From: UBA2233 sp002347965 [NCBI: Nitrospirae bacterium UBA2233]
GTDB lineage: Bacteria > UBA2233
DNA: 64,000 nucleotides
Reading direction: 5' to 3'
Assembly: GCA_002347965.1 (NCBI GenBank)
Contig: DDYN01000013.1
Location: 32,001-96,000 of the forward strand
In this document: positions 16,926-24,990 of the stretch, in pieces
Layout: each line of letters begins with the position of its first letter
Position numbering within the stretch: position 1 is the stretch's first letter
Program-made: the position numbers and the translations under genes
Notes under the pieces: generated by a model
Told to the model about the DNA's origin: nothing
Seen by the model: only the letters and a program-made list of their open reading frames with translations
Databases searched by the model: none

Positions 16926-18207
16926 GGGAATCAATCCGAACGCCCATCGAACCAAGCTTTAACGTCGCGATGGCCGCGTCTAACGCCTCCGGTAAGGAAT
17001 GCACTTCTTGGCTAAGGCGGCCTCTGTCTTTTTTGAGCGTTTCCACGGCCAGGGCCTGGCCTGCAAAGCTCATGTCCATTACTTCCGCAGGATGGCCCTC
17101 GGCGCATGCAAGGTTAGCCAGCCTTCCGTCTGCAAGCACGAAGACAGTCCTTGCGTTTTCAAGCGTGTAGCTCTTGATGAGCGGTTTGACTTGCTTGACT
17201 TCTTTTGCTAGTTCCTCGAGGGCCTTTATGTCGATCTCGACGTCAAAATGTCCGGCGTTGGCAAGCATGGCCCCTTCCTTCATCCTAAGGAAGTGCTCCT
17301 CGCGGATTACGTCGCGATCGCCCGTAACTGTCACGAAAATATCGCCGATGCTTGCTGCCTCTTCCATGGGACATACGACAAACCCGTCCATTGCGGCCTC
17401 AATCGCACGGACAGGGTCAACCTCCGTGACGACTACCTGGGAGCCCATGCCTTTGGCCCGCATCGCCACGCCTTTTCCGCAATACCCGTACCCGCATACA
17501 ACGAAGCATTTTCCGGCAAGCAACTCGTTCGACGCCCGCATAATTCCGTCGATCGTACTTTGGCCCGTTCCGTAGCGGTTGTCGAACAAATGCTTCGTTT
17601 TGGCCTCGTTCACGGCGATTACCGGAAACGGGAGCACCTTAGCGGCAGCCATCGCCTTTAACCGGACAACGCCCGTCGTCGTCTCCTCCGTTCCGCCCAA
17701 AAACCCCGCCTTCAGCCTAGCTATCCCATCTTTGCCAAAGTGCCCCTTCAAGGACTGCAACGCGGGGGGCAAGCGATCCCAAAGGCCTTGGAACAGCATC
17801 ACGAGCGCGCTCGTCAAGTCCGCTCCGTCGTCCACAGTAACGTGCGGCTCAAAGGCGATGGCCCTTCGAATGTGCTCGTAATACAGGTCAGAACTCTCTC
17901 CTTTGACGGCGAACACGCCAATGCCGGAATCGGCCACGAGGCTTGCCGCCACGTCGTCTTGCGTGCTCAAGGGGTTCGACGCGCAAGCGATAACTTCGGC
18001 CCCCCCCGCCTTCAACGCCTTAAGCAGGTTTGCCGTCTCGCTCGTAATATGCAAGCAACAAGCTACCCTTAACCCATCGAGCGTCCTTTCTTTGGCGTAG
18101 CGCTCGGCAATCGTCCGAACGACTGGCATCTTGCGGCCAGCCCACGAAATCCGCTCGCCTCCCCTAGTATTAAGCGACAGGTCTGCCACGTCATGGGCAA
18201 CGCCCAT
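16876..18207 (-). CDS. ahcY: S-adenosylhomocysteine hydrolase
   Basis: 443 residues; splits SAH to adenosine and homocysteine, removing the inhibitor left by methyltransferases. The opening segment MPVVRTIAERYA, CCLHITSETANLL, the DDGADLT motif, the signature VNEAKTKHLFDNRYGTGQS and the NAD-binding VVCGYGYCGKGVA are all present. The C-terminal tail lacks the extended Lys-Tyr ending seen in the long form, so it belongs to the shorter bacterial/archaeal type. AAAGGAG stands five bases before the ATG. No SAH-type riboswitch is evident upstream. Its 3' end overlaps the convergent dehydrogenase gene by 50 bases. Confidence 0.95.
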   Translation of the reverse strand: MGVAHDVADLSLNTRGGERISWAGRKMPVVRTIAERYAKERTLDGLRVACCLHITSETANLLKALKAGGAEVIACASNPLSTQDDVAASLVADSGIGVFAVKGESSDLYYEHIRRAIAFEPHVTVDDGADLTSALVMLFQGLWDRLPPALQSLKGHFGKDGIARLKAGFLGGTEETTTGVVRLKAMAAAKVLPFPVIAVNEAKTKHLFDNRYGTGQSTIDGIMRASNELLAGKCFVVCGYGYCGKGVAMRAKGMGSQVVVTEVDPVRAIEAAMDGFVVCPMEEAASIGDIFVTVTGDRDVIREEHFLRMKEGAMLANAGHFDVEIDIKALEELAKEVKQVKPLIKSYTLENARTVFVLADGRLANLACAEGHPAEVMDMSFAGQALAVETLKKDRGRLSQEVHSLPEALDAAIATLKLGSMGVRIDSLTQAQQRYLADWQQGT

Positions 18208-18256
18208 AAAGACTCCTTTCGGTGTATGAATGATCTCTGGGTTTACGGTTTATTGC

Positions 18257-19090
18257 CTACTTATCAGAAGGAATTTGGATCATTGGGACCAGGTCCTTAC
18301 TGAAAGGCATGATGAGCACGGTGTTGTTCGGCGAGTCGATCAGCGCATGGAGCGCGTCTATATACTTCCACTGTAGGTAGCGGGGGTTGAGGGATCCTCC
18401 GATAATTTCCTGTGCAGAAGCAATTCCTTTGGCTTCGAGCTGTTTTCTTTCGGCCTCCTGGGATTCTTTTTGGATAACGTAGCGCATTCGCTCGGCTTCC
18501 TGCATTGACTGGATTTTGGCCTCGATCGACTTGACTACGTTCTCAGGAAGCGCGATGTCCCGAATCAGAATCTCTCTGACCTCCACGCCCTCCTGGGCAA
18601 CCTTGTCGCGCACTCGCTCGTCCAAGGCCCGCTGAAACTCGCCACGCTTTTGGTAGATGGCCGAGGCATCGAAGAGCGTGCCCACGTCCCTCGCGATCGA
18701 ACGAACCAACGGGACCACGAGCCTCTCGTCCCACACCTTCCCGTATTTAACGTACACTTCCGCCGCCTGGGTATCCTTGAGCTGATACAGGACGGTTAGC
18801 TCCATCGTGACTTTCAGCCCGTCGTTGGTCAGCGCAGATATGATGTTCGCGCCGGTAAAGTCGGCACGCCTCACGCGGACCTCTAGCCTGTCAATACTCG
18901 TCACGCCAGGAAGGAAGAAGTGCAACCCGGGATTGAGCTCTTTCGTGTCCACCTTGCCGAGCGTTTTTTTGATTCCGACCTCCCCGCTCGGAACAGTCGT
19001 GCAGCCAAAGGACGCAAGCATACCGAAAGCAATGGCTCCGGCCGCAAGCTTACCAAGCCCGCTACCAACGAATCTCACAGGCAAATCCAT
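18257..19090 (-). CDS. SPFH/prohibitin family protein with lipoprotein-like signal
   Basis: 277 residues. The N-terminal hydrophobic segment ends in LASFGC, which fits a lipobox, so the protein is either a lipoprotein or anchored by that helix. The SPFH domain follows (VPSGEVGIKKTLGKV, LNPGLHFFLPG, about 33-210), then a coiled-coil region rich in Glu/Ala/Lys (EAKIQSMQEAERMRYVIQ). Prohibitins form ring oligomers that guard membrane proteins. Its start overlaps the OmpA-like gene's stop as TAATG, so both are coupled. Confidence 0.88.
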   Translation of the reverse strand: MDLPVRFVGSGLGKLAAGAIAFGMLASFGCTTVPSGEVGIKKTLGKVDTKELNPGLHFFLPGVTSIDRLEVRVRRADFTGANIISALTNDGLKVTMELTVLYQLKDTQAAEVYVKYGKVWDERLVVPLVRSIARDVGTLFDASAIYQKRGEFQRALDERVRDKVAQEGVEVREILIRDIALPENVVKSIEAKIQSMQEAERMRYVIQKESQEAERKQLEAKGIASAQEIIGGSLNPRYLQWKYIDALHALIDSPNNTVLIMPFSKDLVPMIQIPSDK

Positions 19091-19770
19091 TACTTCGCCC
19101 CTTCTTTCGGGACGATCACGATCTCGACCCGTCGGTTCATCGCACGACCCTCCGGCGTGGCGTTGCTCGCAATCGGCTGGCTTGAACCAAACCCCTGGAT
19201 CACCATCCTGGAGCGGCCCACGCCGTTTGTCGCGAGCATGCTCGCGACAGACTCGGCCCGACTTTCGGAAAGCGTTTGGTTGAAGGCCTCGGAGCCCGTC
19301 GAATCGGTATGTCCATGGATTCTTACGACCGTCTCAGGATACTTGTTCAGGATTTGCGCGATGTCGGCAATCGTGGTGTAGGCCCCAGGTTTTAACTCGG
19401 CCGAGCCTGTATCGAACATAAGCTGGTCTTTGACGCGCACCACGAGGTTCTGGCCCTGCTCTTCGACCTTGATCTGGTCGGTCTTTGCCTCTATACGCTT
19501 CAGTTCTTCTTTTTGCTTGCCCATGTAATGGCCGAGCACCCCCCCGATTACGGCACCCGTACCGGCTCCAACGGCCGCACCCGTACCGGCATGCCCCCCT
19601 AAGCTGCCGAGCGCCGCACCAGTACCGGCACCTAGGAGTCCCCCAAGGCCTGCACCCTTGCCCTCCGAAGAAGTCGCGGTTTTCTTGATCGTTTCGCACC
19701 CTGAAAGCGCAACGCACAGGCAGAATACGCACGCCACCGCCCGCTTACCCTGAAAAGCGCGTCCAATCAT
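19090..19770 (-). CDS. OmpA-family peptidoglycan-binding lipoprotein
   Basis: 226 residues. A lipoprotein signal with lipobox VALSGC (about 20-24) is followed by a glycine-zipper segment (about 40-85, GAGLGG and GTGAAVGAGTGAVIGGVLG-type repeats) and a C-terminal OmpA domain (about 110-220). The OmpA motif is complete: VRIHGHTDSTGS, NQTLSESRAESVASML, GFGSSQPIASN, NRRVEIVIVP with peptidoglycan-binding Asp and Arg. It should sit in the outer membrane and bind the cell wall. It is coupled to the SPFH gene. Confidence 0.93.
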   Translation of the reverse strand: MIGRAFQGKRAVACVFCLCVALSGCETIKKTATSSEGKGAGLGGLLGAGTGAALGSLGGHAGTGAAVGAGTGAVIGGVLGHYMGKQKEELKRIEAKTDQIKVEEQGQNLVVRVKDQLMFDTGSAELKPGAYTTIADIAQILNKYPETVVRIHGHTDSTGSEAFNQTLSESRAESVASMLATNGVGRSRMVIQGFGSSQPIASNATPEGRAMNRRVEIVIVPKEGAK

Positions 19771-19844
19771 TTTGTTACCCCCCTTCTATCCCATCCAACA
19801 TCCGCTGTCCGACAAAATGTATACCTTAACATCTAGCCGTGGTA

Positions 19845-19872
19845 TGCTAGCATTCTTAGATCCATGCTAGCA
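19845..19872. promoter_or_regulatory. Perfect inverted repeat upstream of the malic enzyme gene
   Basis: TGCTAGCAT, ten bases, ATGCTAGCA: a 9-base perfect inverted repeat in the space between the divergent OmpA-like and malic enzyme genes, 40 bases before the GTG start. It could be an operator or an RNA hairpin in the leader. Confidence 0.45.
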
Positions 19873-19911
19873 CGAGCCAAGGTTGGGGTCAACGAAAGGA
19901 GGAGAAAGCCT

Positions 19912-21267
19912 GTGCTGATCGAGAAAGGGGCGGACAAAATCATCAAGGTGTTGCGCGTACTCATACCCGATAGGCCCGGCTCACTCGGGCGCATTTTGTA
20001 CGCGATCGGCGAGCAGGGCGCCCATATTGGGGACATCTTACGGGTGCGTTTCGGAATCACGCACAACGTCAGAGACATAGAGGTATACCTAGAGTCTGAA
20101 GATCACCTCGAACGAGTACTCGCCGGAATCGGCACGCTAGAGGGCGTGATCATAGAGGAGGTGTACGACCCCGTGCTTTCCATGCATAAGGGCGGCAAGA
20201 TCAAGACGATGAGCAAGATCGTCGTGGACGGCATCGCCAACCTGCGCAAGGTGTATACCCCTGGCGTGGCCAAGGTATGCAGAGAAATTGTCAGGGAACC
20301 GGACAATTTCGAGATCTACACGTGGACTCAGAACACCGTCGCAATCGTAACGAATGGTACGGCCGTCCTTGGGCTTGGCGACATCGGAGTTCGGGCCTCG
20401 TTGCCGGTAATGGAGGGAAAAGCCGTCCTCTTGGATCAGCTAGTGGGATTAAGCGGTATCCCCATCCTTATTCCTCACAAGGATCCGGATACGTTCGTAA
20501 ACGCCGTCCTTGCCATCCACGAAAGCTTCGGGGCCATCAACCTTGAAGACATCGCGGCCCCTGCTTGTTTCGAGATCGAGGACAGGCTGATCGCTTCCGG
20601 CATCGAAAAGCCCGTAATGCACGACGACCAGCACGGGACGGGGGTCGTCGTTTTGGCGAGCCTTTTGAACGCGAGCAAGTACGCGGGCGTCTCGCTAAAG
20701 AACGAAACGATCGGGCTGATCGGGCTCGGTGCGGCCGGGATGGGTATCGCCAAGCTCTTGCATGCCTACGGCGTCAAGCGGATCATCGGATGCGACCTCT
20801 CTTCGCAGGCAATGGAGCTGTTCGAAAGGACCATTCAAGGTTCGACGGCCAACCTCGAGGAGCTCATGCGCTCGGCCAAGATTATTATCTCAACGACAGG
20901 ACAAAAGGGGTTGATCAAGCCGGAAATGGTCCAGCCCGGTCAGGTCATCCTGGCGCTGTCGAACCCCGACCCTGAAATCCGCCCTGAAGATGCGACGTCT
21001 GCTGGCGCGAGGTTTGCCGCAGACGGCAGGAGCGTAAACAACGCGGTAGCCTATCCGGCAATCTACAAAGGGGCGCTCGCCGCGAGGGCCAGACGAATCG
21101 GAAACAGGATGAAGATCGAGGCCGCCAAGACGATCGCGTCGTTCGCCGAGGAGGGCGAAATCCTCCCATCCGTCCTCAACAAGGCCATGCACGAGGCGAC
21201 CGCCAGAACGATCGAGCGAACGGCCTACGAATCCGGGCTTGCGAGGGTCATAAAAGAAGAGAGCTAG
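19912..21267 (+). CDS. NAD(P)-dependent malic enzyme with N-terminal ACT domain
   Basis: 451 residues; oxidative decarboxylation of malate to pyruvate. An ACT domain (about 10-80, starting KVLRVLIPDRPGSLGRI) precedes the catalytic part, with VYTPGVAKVCREI, TNGTAVLGLGDIG, the metal site NLEDIAAPACFEIE, MHDDQHGTG and the Rossmann loop IGLGAAGMG. ACT domains commonly bind amino acids or other small ligands, so allosteric control is likely. GTG at 19912 is preceded by AAAGGAGG nine bases upstream, and the alternative ATG at 19864 lies inside an inverted repeat. ppsR, acting on pyruvate metabolism, lies 3 kb away. Confidence 0.93.
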   Translation: MLIEKGADKIIKVLRVLIPDRPGSLGRILYAIGEQGAHIGDILRVRFGITHNVRDIEVYLESEDHLERVLAGIGTLEGVIIEEVYDPVLSMHKGGKIKTMSKIVVDGIANLRKVYTPGVAKVCREIVREPDNFEIYTWTQNTVAIVTNGTAVLGLGDIGVRASLPVMEGKAVLLDQLVGLSGIPILIPHKDPDTFVNAVLAIHESFGAINLEDIAAPACFEIEDRLIASGIEKPVMHDDQHGTGVVVLASLLNASKYAGVSLKNETIGLIGLGAAGMGIAKLLHAYGVKRIIGCDLSSQAMELFERTIQGSTANLEELMRSAKIIISTTGQKGLIKPEMVQPGQVILALSNPDPEIRPEDATSAGARFAADGRSVNNAVAYPAIYKGALAARARRIGNRMKIEAAKTIASFAEEGEILPSVLNKAMHEATARTIERTAYESGLARVIKEES

Positions 21268-22127
21268 AGGTTCTTTAGCCGTTCCCTCAAGAACTCAATC
21301 AAGGGTTCGCCGACATCGGGCCGTTTGATCGCGTAGGCAAAAACAGCCTTCACGAACTCAAGCCTGTTGCCCGCGTCAAACCGCTCGCCCTCGATCAGAC
21401 AGCCTACTAGCCCGTTGGTGCGCGCTTCGATCTCAAGGGCGTCGGTAAGCTGAATTTCGCCGGTTGAACCGTGGGGCTCGAGATCTTTCAGGGCATGCAT
21501 GACGCTTTGGTTTAGGACATACCGGCCGACGATGGCCAGGTTCGAGGGTGCCTTCTCTGCAGACGGCTTTTCGACTACGCCTTCGATCTCTACGGTCGTT
21601 CCTTCATGGCTCCCTACGGAAACAATGCCAAATTTGTGAATATCCTCTCTAGGAACTTCCTTGAGCGCGACCACGCTCTTACCGGTACGATTGTGAACCT
21701 CGATCAACTGCCCGATGGCGGACTTTTTTGCATCGACAAGGTCGTCTCCGAGGATCACGGCAAACGGCCCTTCTCCGACGACATGCCGGGCGCAGTACAC
21801 GGCATGGCCGAGCCCTAGGGGCTTTTTCTGCCGGACAGCGATCGTCTCAACAAGGCCCGCGATGCGTTGCACTTGCTCCAAGAGGTCTTTTTTGCCCTTG
21901 GATCCTAGCTCGAACTCGAGCTCCGGGGCGTAGTCGAAGTAGTCCTCAAGAGCGCTTTTGCCCCTGGCCGTGATGAACACAACCGACTGAATCCCGGCCT
22001 GGAGAGCCTCTTCGACAATCAAATGAATAACCGGCGTATCCACGACCGGCAAGAGTTCTTTTGGAACGGCCTTGGTAAACGGTAAGAAGCGTGTTCCCAA
22101 CCCTGCGCACGGGATGATGGCCTTCAT
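21264..22127 (-). CDS. galU: UTP-glucose-1-phosphate uridylyltransferase
   Basis: 287 residues, normal for GalU; makes UDP-glucose for envelope polysaccharide. The nucleotide-binding loop is PCAGLGTRFLPFTKAVPKE, followed by VVDTPVIHLIVEEA, the DDLVD metal site, VVEKP and a C-terminal GERFDAGNRLEFVKA. The ATG at 22127 has GAGGGG four bases upstream, making it better than the GTG/ATG at 22142. It converges with the malic enzyme gene and ends within four bases of that stop. Confidence 0.94.
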   Translation of the reverse strand: MKAIIPCAGLGTRFLPFTKAVPKELLPVVDTPVIHLIVEEALQAGIQSVVFITARGKSALEDYFDYAPELEFELGSKGKKDLLEQVQRIAGLVETIAVRQKKPLGLGHAVYCARHVVGEGPFAVILGDDLVDAKKSAIGQLIEVHNRTGKSVVALKEVPREDIHKFGIVSVGSHEGTTVEIEGVVEKPSAEKAPSNLAIVGRYVLNQSVMHALKDLEPHGSTGEIQLTDALEIEARTNGLVGCLIEGERFDAGNRLEFVKAVFAYAIKRPDVGEPLIEFLRERLKNL

Positions 22128-22278
22128 GGTTCCCCTCGCCATAACTCAGTATGTTGCGTAGTACCTCTCCATAAAGTACGCGTTCTTCATGGCGTAGCGC
22201 AACCCTTGCCCTTTTCAAGCCTGCAAGGATTGCGTATCGTAAGATGAAGAAAGAATCGAAACGGACTTGAAAAGAACC

Positions 22279-23229
22279 ATGAAACCTCTTTCGACATGGC
22301 TCGCCAAAAAGCTAGTCAGCAACAAACGGGGCGACCCAGAGGCGCTGAGCCGTATCGCTGCCATCATGACCATTGTCGTAAATCTCGCTTTGTTCATGGC
22401 AAAGCTCTTTACGGGAATCACCATCGCCAGCATGGCGCTCGTTGCGGACAGCCTGGATTCGCTGTTCGACGTGCTTATCGCGGGTGTTATGTGGTTCGGC
22501 TTCCGGGTTGCCTTCAAGCCTGCGGATTCAGAACACCCTTTCGGCCATGGCCGGTTCGAGCACGTGGCCACGCTTATCCTGGCAATGCTCCTGACCTTGA
22601 CTGGCATCTCGATCGCTTATGCGAGCATTCAAAGGTTGAGCGGGGAACCAAAAATTCAGCTTACAGACTGGGCCTTGTTCGTTATCGTCATAAACGTTCT
22701 GCTAAAGCTCTTTCTCGTTCGGTTCTCCATGAGGCTTAACCTTGAGATCGAAAGTGGCACCATCGAGGCAAACGTGTGGAACCTGTTCGGAGACGTACTG
22801 TCCTCTTTGGTCGTGCTTGTTTCCCTCCTGGTTTACCGCTTTACTGGTTTTCCTCACTTGGACGCCTGCGCAAGCCTCCTTATCTCCGCCATGATCTTGA
22901 GCGTTGCCGTGAAGTTCTTCAAAGAAGCCTCTTCTACCCTCATGGGAAAGGCTGTCCACACAGAAGACGTCGAACGTATCCGAAGAATCGCGGAAGGTAC
23001 CAAAGGGGTGAAGGGCGTACATGAGATTGTATGGCACAGCTACGGCAGGAAGCACGTCGTGTCGATGCACTTGGAGATCGATAAGAACCTTACAGTTGGG
23101 AAGGCTCACCGGATCACCCAGGAGGTTGAACGCAGCATCCTGGGCACGCAACGGCACATTCAAAGCCTCGTTATCCACGTAGACCCTGCCACGGAAGGAG
23201 GTTGCTCCAAGGGTACCGCCTCTTCCTGA
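22279..23229 (+). CDS. Cation diffusion facilitator family transporter
   Basis: 316 residues (a TTG at 22267 is an alternative start). Six helices followed by a cytoplasmic domain (about 210-305) identify the CDF family, which exports divalent metals in exchange for protons. The hallmark HPFGHGRFEH is present. The metal site appears to be DSLFD in helix 2 and NLFGD in helix 5: Asp-Asp and Asn-Asp in place of the usual His-Asp/Asp-Asp of zinc transporters, which suggests a Mn2+ or Fe2+ preference. The last 70 bases overlap the kinase gene on the other strand. Confidence 0.92.
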   Translation: MKPLSTWLAKKLVSNKRGDPEALSRIAAIMTIVVNLALFMAKLFTGITIASMALVADSLDSLFDVLIAGVMWFGFRVAFKPADSEHPFGHGRFEHVATLILAMLLTLTGISIAYASIQRLSGEPKIQLTDWALFVIVINVLLKLFLVRFSMRLNLEIESGTIEANVWNLFGDVLSSLVVLVSLLVYRFTGFPHLDACASLLISAMILSVAVKFFKEASSTLMGKAVHTEDVERIRRIAEGTKGVKGVHEIVWHSYGRKHVVSMHLEIDKNLTVGKAHRITQEVERSILGTQRHIQSLVIHVDPATEGGCSKGTASS

Positions 23230-24158
23230 GGAAAAGGAGAAAGGCCGAGCGCTTCGAGCGCCAAGAAGGCCGCACCCATCTCGGGCGGGAACAGCGGTTG
23301 CACCGGTTTTGCGTCCGGAAACCTGCTCTTTACGGTTCTCAGGAACATCTCAAGAAACGCCTCGTTCCTAAAGAGGCCGCCTGCCGTCGCGAAAGAAAAC
23401 GCCTCTTGCAGTTGTAGCTTTCGAACGAGCGCTTCGAGCGCTCGCAAAAGATCTTGAGCCCCTTCCAGCACAATCCTTTCTGCGACCATATCGCCCTCGA
23501 ACCCTAACGAAAGGACCTCCGGGGCAAACCGCGCAATCACGTCAACCCTCGAACGGCTCCGGTATACCAAGGGAAGAACGCCCGAGGGGTCCTCGATGCA
23601 GTAGAACGTCATGAGGGCTTGGGGCAGACGCGTTTCAGGCCCTGTCCCGTCTACACTTCGCAGCGCCGCCCGTATTCCCTTCCTGCCCAAGTCAAACCCG
23701 CTGCCTTCGTCGCCAAGAAGAAACCCGAAACCTCCCGTCCGCCCGGCCTGCCCCTTGGCATTCCTCCCTAACACCACCGAACCAGTACCTGCTATGACGA
23801 GCACGCCAGGGTTTCCGGCGAACGCCCCCAGAAGGGCAACGCTCGCATCCGTGTGGGTGAGTACGACAGGGGATCCCTCAAGGCCCCTACGGACGAGCGC
23901 CTCAAGCCTATGCTTCCTTCGGTTCGCCTCTAGGCCTGCTATCCCAAGACAGACAGCGCGGATTACGGGACTAAAAGACGCCAGAGGAGTAAGGGCTTCC
24001 GAGAGTGCCCGGTTGAATGCCAAAAAAAACCCCCCCAAGCCCACGATGTTCGGGTTGGCAGGGCCCGCCAACGACACGCTCAAGGGCCTTGCGTACAGGT
24101 CGGCGACAACGCAGGCGGTTTTCGAGGCCCCCATATCCAGCCCGACTACGACGTCCAT
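23160..24158 (-). CDS. BadF/BcrA-type ATPase, N-acetylglucosamine kinase-like
   Basis: 332 residues. Two ASKHA-fold phosphate loops are visible: VVGLDMGASKTACVV at the start and VIAGTGSVVLGRN about 110. GFGFLLGDEGSGFDLG is the segment typical of the GlcNAc kinase group in this family. It probably phosphorylates GlcNAc or a related amino sugar, fitting the murQ gene near 63 kb for cell-wall recycling, though an activator-type ATPase cannot be ruled out. It abuts ppsR and overlaps the CDF gene's 3' end. Confidence 0.8.
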   Translation of the reverse strand: MDVVVGLDMGASKTACVVADLYARPLSVSLAGPANPNIVGLGGFFLAFNRALSEALTPLASFSPVIRAVCLGIAGLEANRRKHRLEALVRRGLEGSPVVLTHTDASVALLGAFAGNPGVLVIAGTGSVVLGRNAKGQAGRTGGFGFLLGDEGSGFDLGRKGIRAALRSVDGTGPETRLPQALMTFYCIEDPSGVLPLVYRSRSRVDVIARFAPEVLSLGFEGDMVAERIVLEGAQDLLRALEALVRKLQLQEAFSFATAGGLFRNEAFLEMFLRTVKSRFPDAKPVQPLFPPEMGAAFLALEALGLSPFPQEEAVPLEQPPSVAGSTWITRL

Positions 24159-24165
24159 CGCCCGC

Positions 24166-24990
24166 TCAAACCCGGACGGAGCGCACCATCCCGAGCGCGC
24201 TACGGATCTCGAAGGCAAGCTCCTCGATGGATTTATGGGTTACATCGAGCATCCGCCATCTTCGATGGCGTCGGCAGATTTCTTCAAACTCGTGGACCTC
24301 CGACGTCACGCGCTCTGGGTCTACGTACTCGCGCGGCAACGTGTAGGCCCTGGCCATCACCCTGGCCTTCCTGCGCTCGATCAAGATTTCGACGGCTATC
24401 GTTAAGGCAAAAACTTTCTTTGGGTCTAGCGTAAGAAGCTTTTCAGAAAGCGGCACCTCCGGCACGTACGGAACGTTCGCCGTCTTCATTCCCAGGCATG
24501 CGAGGTACATCGAAAGCGGGGTTTTCGAGGTTCGTGAAGGGCCCACGAGTACCGCATCTGTTTCGTCGAGCGATTCAACGCCGGCTCCGTCATCATGCGC
24601 GATGGTAAACTCGATCGCGTTGATCCTGTCGAAGTAGTGGTTGTCCATACGGTACAAAAGCCCTGCCTTCTGCTCTGGCTCTTCATGGAGGTAGTCCCGA
24701 AGCGTAGACAGCATAGAGCCCATCAAGTCGGCATAAAGAATAGGCTTTCCCTTGGCCAACGTAACAAACGCCTCGCGAAGGTTCTTTTGTACGAACGTAA
24801 ACACCACGAGTCCCCGGACTTTGCTGGCCTCCTCAATAAGTCGCTGAACCTGCTCGAGCGTCCGCGTCCTTGGGACTCGTATCATATCGACCGCATGATC
24901 ACCCAAATCAAACTGGACCAAGCAAGCCCTTAGGACTTTCTCGGCCGTGTCTCCGGTGGCATCGGACACGAGGAACACGGGCTTTTTCAT
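24166..24990 (-). CDS. ppsR: Pyruvate, phosphate dikinase / PEP synthase regulatory protein
   Basis: 274 residues; a bifunctional enzyme that phosphorylates a Thr of PPDK or PEP synthase with ADP and removes it again by phosphorolysis. The start FLVSDATGDTAEKV and the P-loop GPSRTSKTPLSMYLA in the middle are diagnostic of the DUF299 family. HYFDRINAIEFTIAHDDG is also conserved. No PPDK or PEP synthase gene is in the window. It is coupled to mpl by a four-base overlap. Confidence 0.94.
   Translation of the reverse strand: MKKPVFLVSDATGDTAEKVLRACLVQFDLGDHAVDMIRVPRTRTLEQVQRLIEEASKVRGLVVFTFVQKNLREAFVTLAKGKPILYADLMGSMLSTLRDYLHEEPEQKAGLLYRMDNHYFDRINAIEFTIAHDDGAGVESLDETDAVLVGPSRTSKTPLSMYLACLGMKTANVPYVPEVPLSEKLLTLDPKKVFALTIAVEILIERRKARVMARAYTLPREYVDPERVTSEVHEFEEICRRHRRWRMLDVTHKSIEELAFEIRSALGMVRSVRV

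Noticed and set aside
23611-24405. Plus-strand 264-residue frame opposite the kinase and ppsR
   Set aside because: Pro/Arg/Ser-rich shadow spanning two well-supported minus-strand genes.
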